This document shows, one piece after another, positions 63,966 through 64,000 of a stretch of DNA of 64,000 bases; the stretch's first letter is position 1; every line of letters starts with the position of its first letter. The notes under the pieces are model-generated. The model ran no database searches. It was not told the origin of the DNA and saw nothing but the letters and a program-made list of their open reading frames with translations. The position numbers were made by a program, and so were the translations under genes. The DNA is from JBPOFM01 sp041391925. GTDB taxonomy: Bacteria; Bacteroidota; Bacteroidia; Flavobacteriales; Flavobacteriaceae. The stretch lies in NCBI GenBank assembly GCA_041391925.1, contig JAWKNA010000010.1, positions 78,453 through 142,452 of the forward strand, given 5' to 3'.

Positions 63966-63997
63966 TTGCTGGAAACAAAAAAAGGGTGGTATATTTG
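63966..63997 (+). promoter_or_regulatory. Strong promoter pointing out of the right edge
   Basis: TTG (63966-63968), 21 nt, TATATTTG (63990-63997), an exact consensus preceded by an A-rich stretch. It drives a gene beyond the window. Confidence 0.7.
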
Positions 63998-64000
63998 CAC

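Overview
The window is a stretch of a Bacteroidota chromosome, very probably a marine member of the family Flavobacteriaceae. This rests on low G+C, a TonB-linked SusC/SusD pair, a putative-porin family protein, a large adhesin with a type IX secretion C-terminal domain, a hybrid two-component regulator fused to an AraC domain, many lipoproteins, and promoters of the Bacteroidota form TTG-N19-21-TAnnTTTG rather than the E. coli form. Shine-Dalgarno sequences are mostly absent. I see no prophage, transposase, CRISPR array or rRNA gene. A tRNA-Phe gene lies near the left end, and a strong promoter at the right edge points out of the window.

Left part (1-24.5 kb). A purine-degradation operon (guaD, xdhA, start of xdhB) runs leftward from a canonical promoter. 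After a fasciclin lipoprotein and tRNA-Phe comes an envelope-biogenesis run read rightward: coaX, an outer-membrane barrel, a TPR protein, an LptC-like lipoprotein, a small membrane protein, a CNNM/CBS protein and a PpiD-like foldase. Next are a leftward DUF5522-hutU-DUF4136 operon, a tiny HExxH membrane protein, a 1669-residue type IX-secreted adhesin, and a rightward three-gene operon (PLP enzyme, LysM glucosaminidase, hemL). Two small leftward genes for Spy-like helical secreted proteins follow.

Middle part (24.5-44.8 kb). Here lie an M49-like zinc peptidase lipoprotein, two tandem membrane-anchored alpha/beta hydrolases, an anchored alpha-toroid protein, a large DUF4953-type metalloprotease, a diheme cytochrome, two small genes of unknown function, a three-gene membrane operon (single-TM protein, HTTM-like protein, EEP-family phosphatase), lysS, a DUF1573 protein, a membrane-anchored LuxR regulator divergent from a 52-aa Pmp3 protein, an acidic lipoprotein with lipB, a fatty-acid-hydroxylase-family protein and an NdpA-like nucleoid protein.

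Right part (44.9-64 kb). A hybrid two-component regulator stands directly upstream of a tight five-gene envelope operon: a 50-aa protein, a lectin-OmpA protein, two YD-like lipoproteins and a coiled-coil secreted protein. A 21-bp-phased direct repeat lies in the gap between them. This is the best candidate here for an undescribed system. Then come rnhB with a large lipoprotein, a SusC/SusD operon with two Calx-beta lipoproteins and no enzyme, a putative porin, and a composite interspersed repeat.

Five genes or parts of genes were found by direct translation of short or edge stretches: the 142-codon start of xdhB, a 53-aa DUF5522 protein, a 52-aa Pmp3 protein, a 50-aa protein before the OmpA gene, and tRNA-Phe. 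All family names come from motif recognition by eye. No database search was run.
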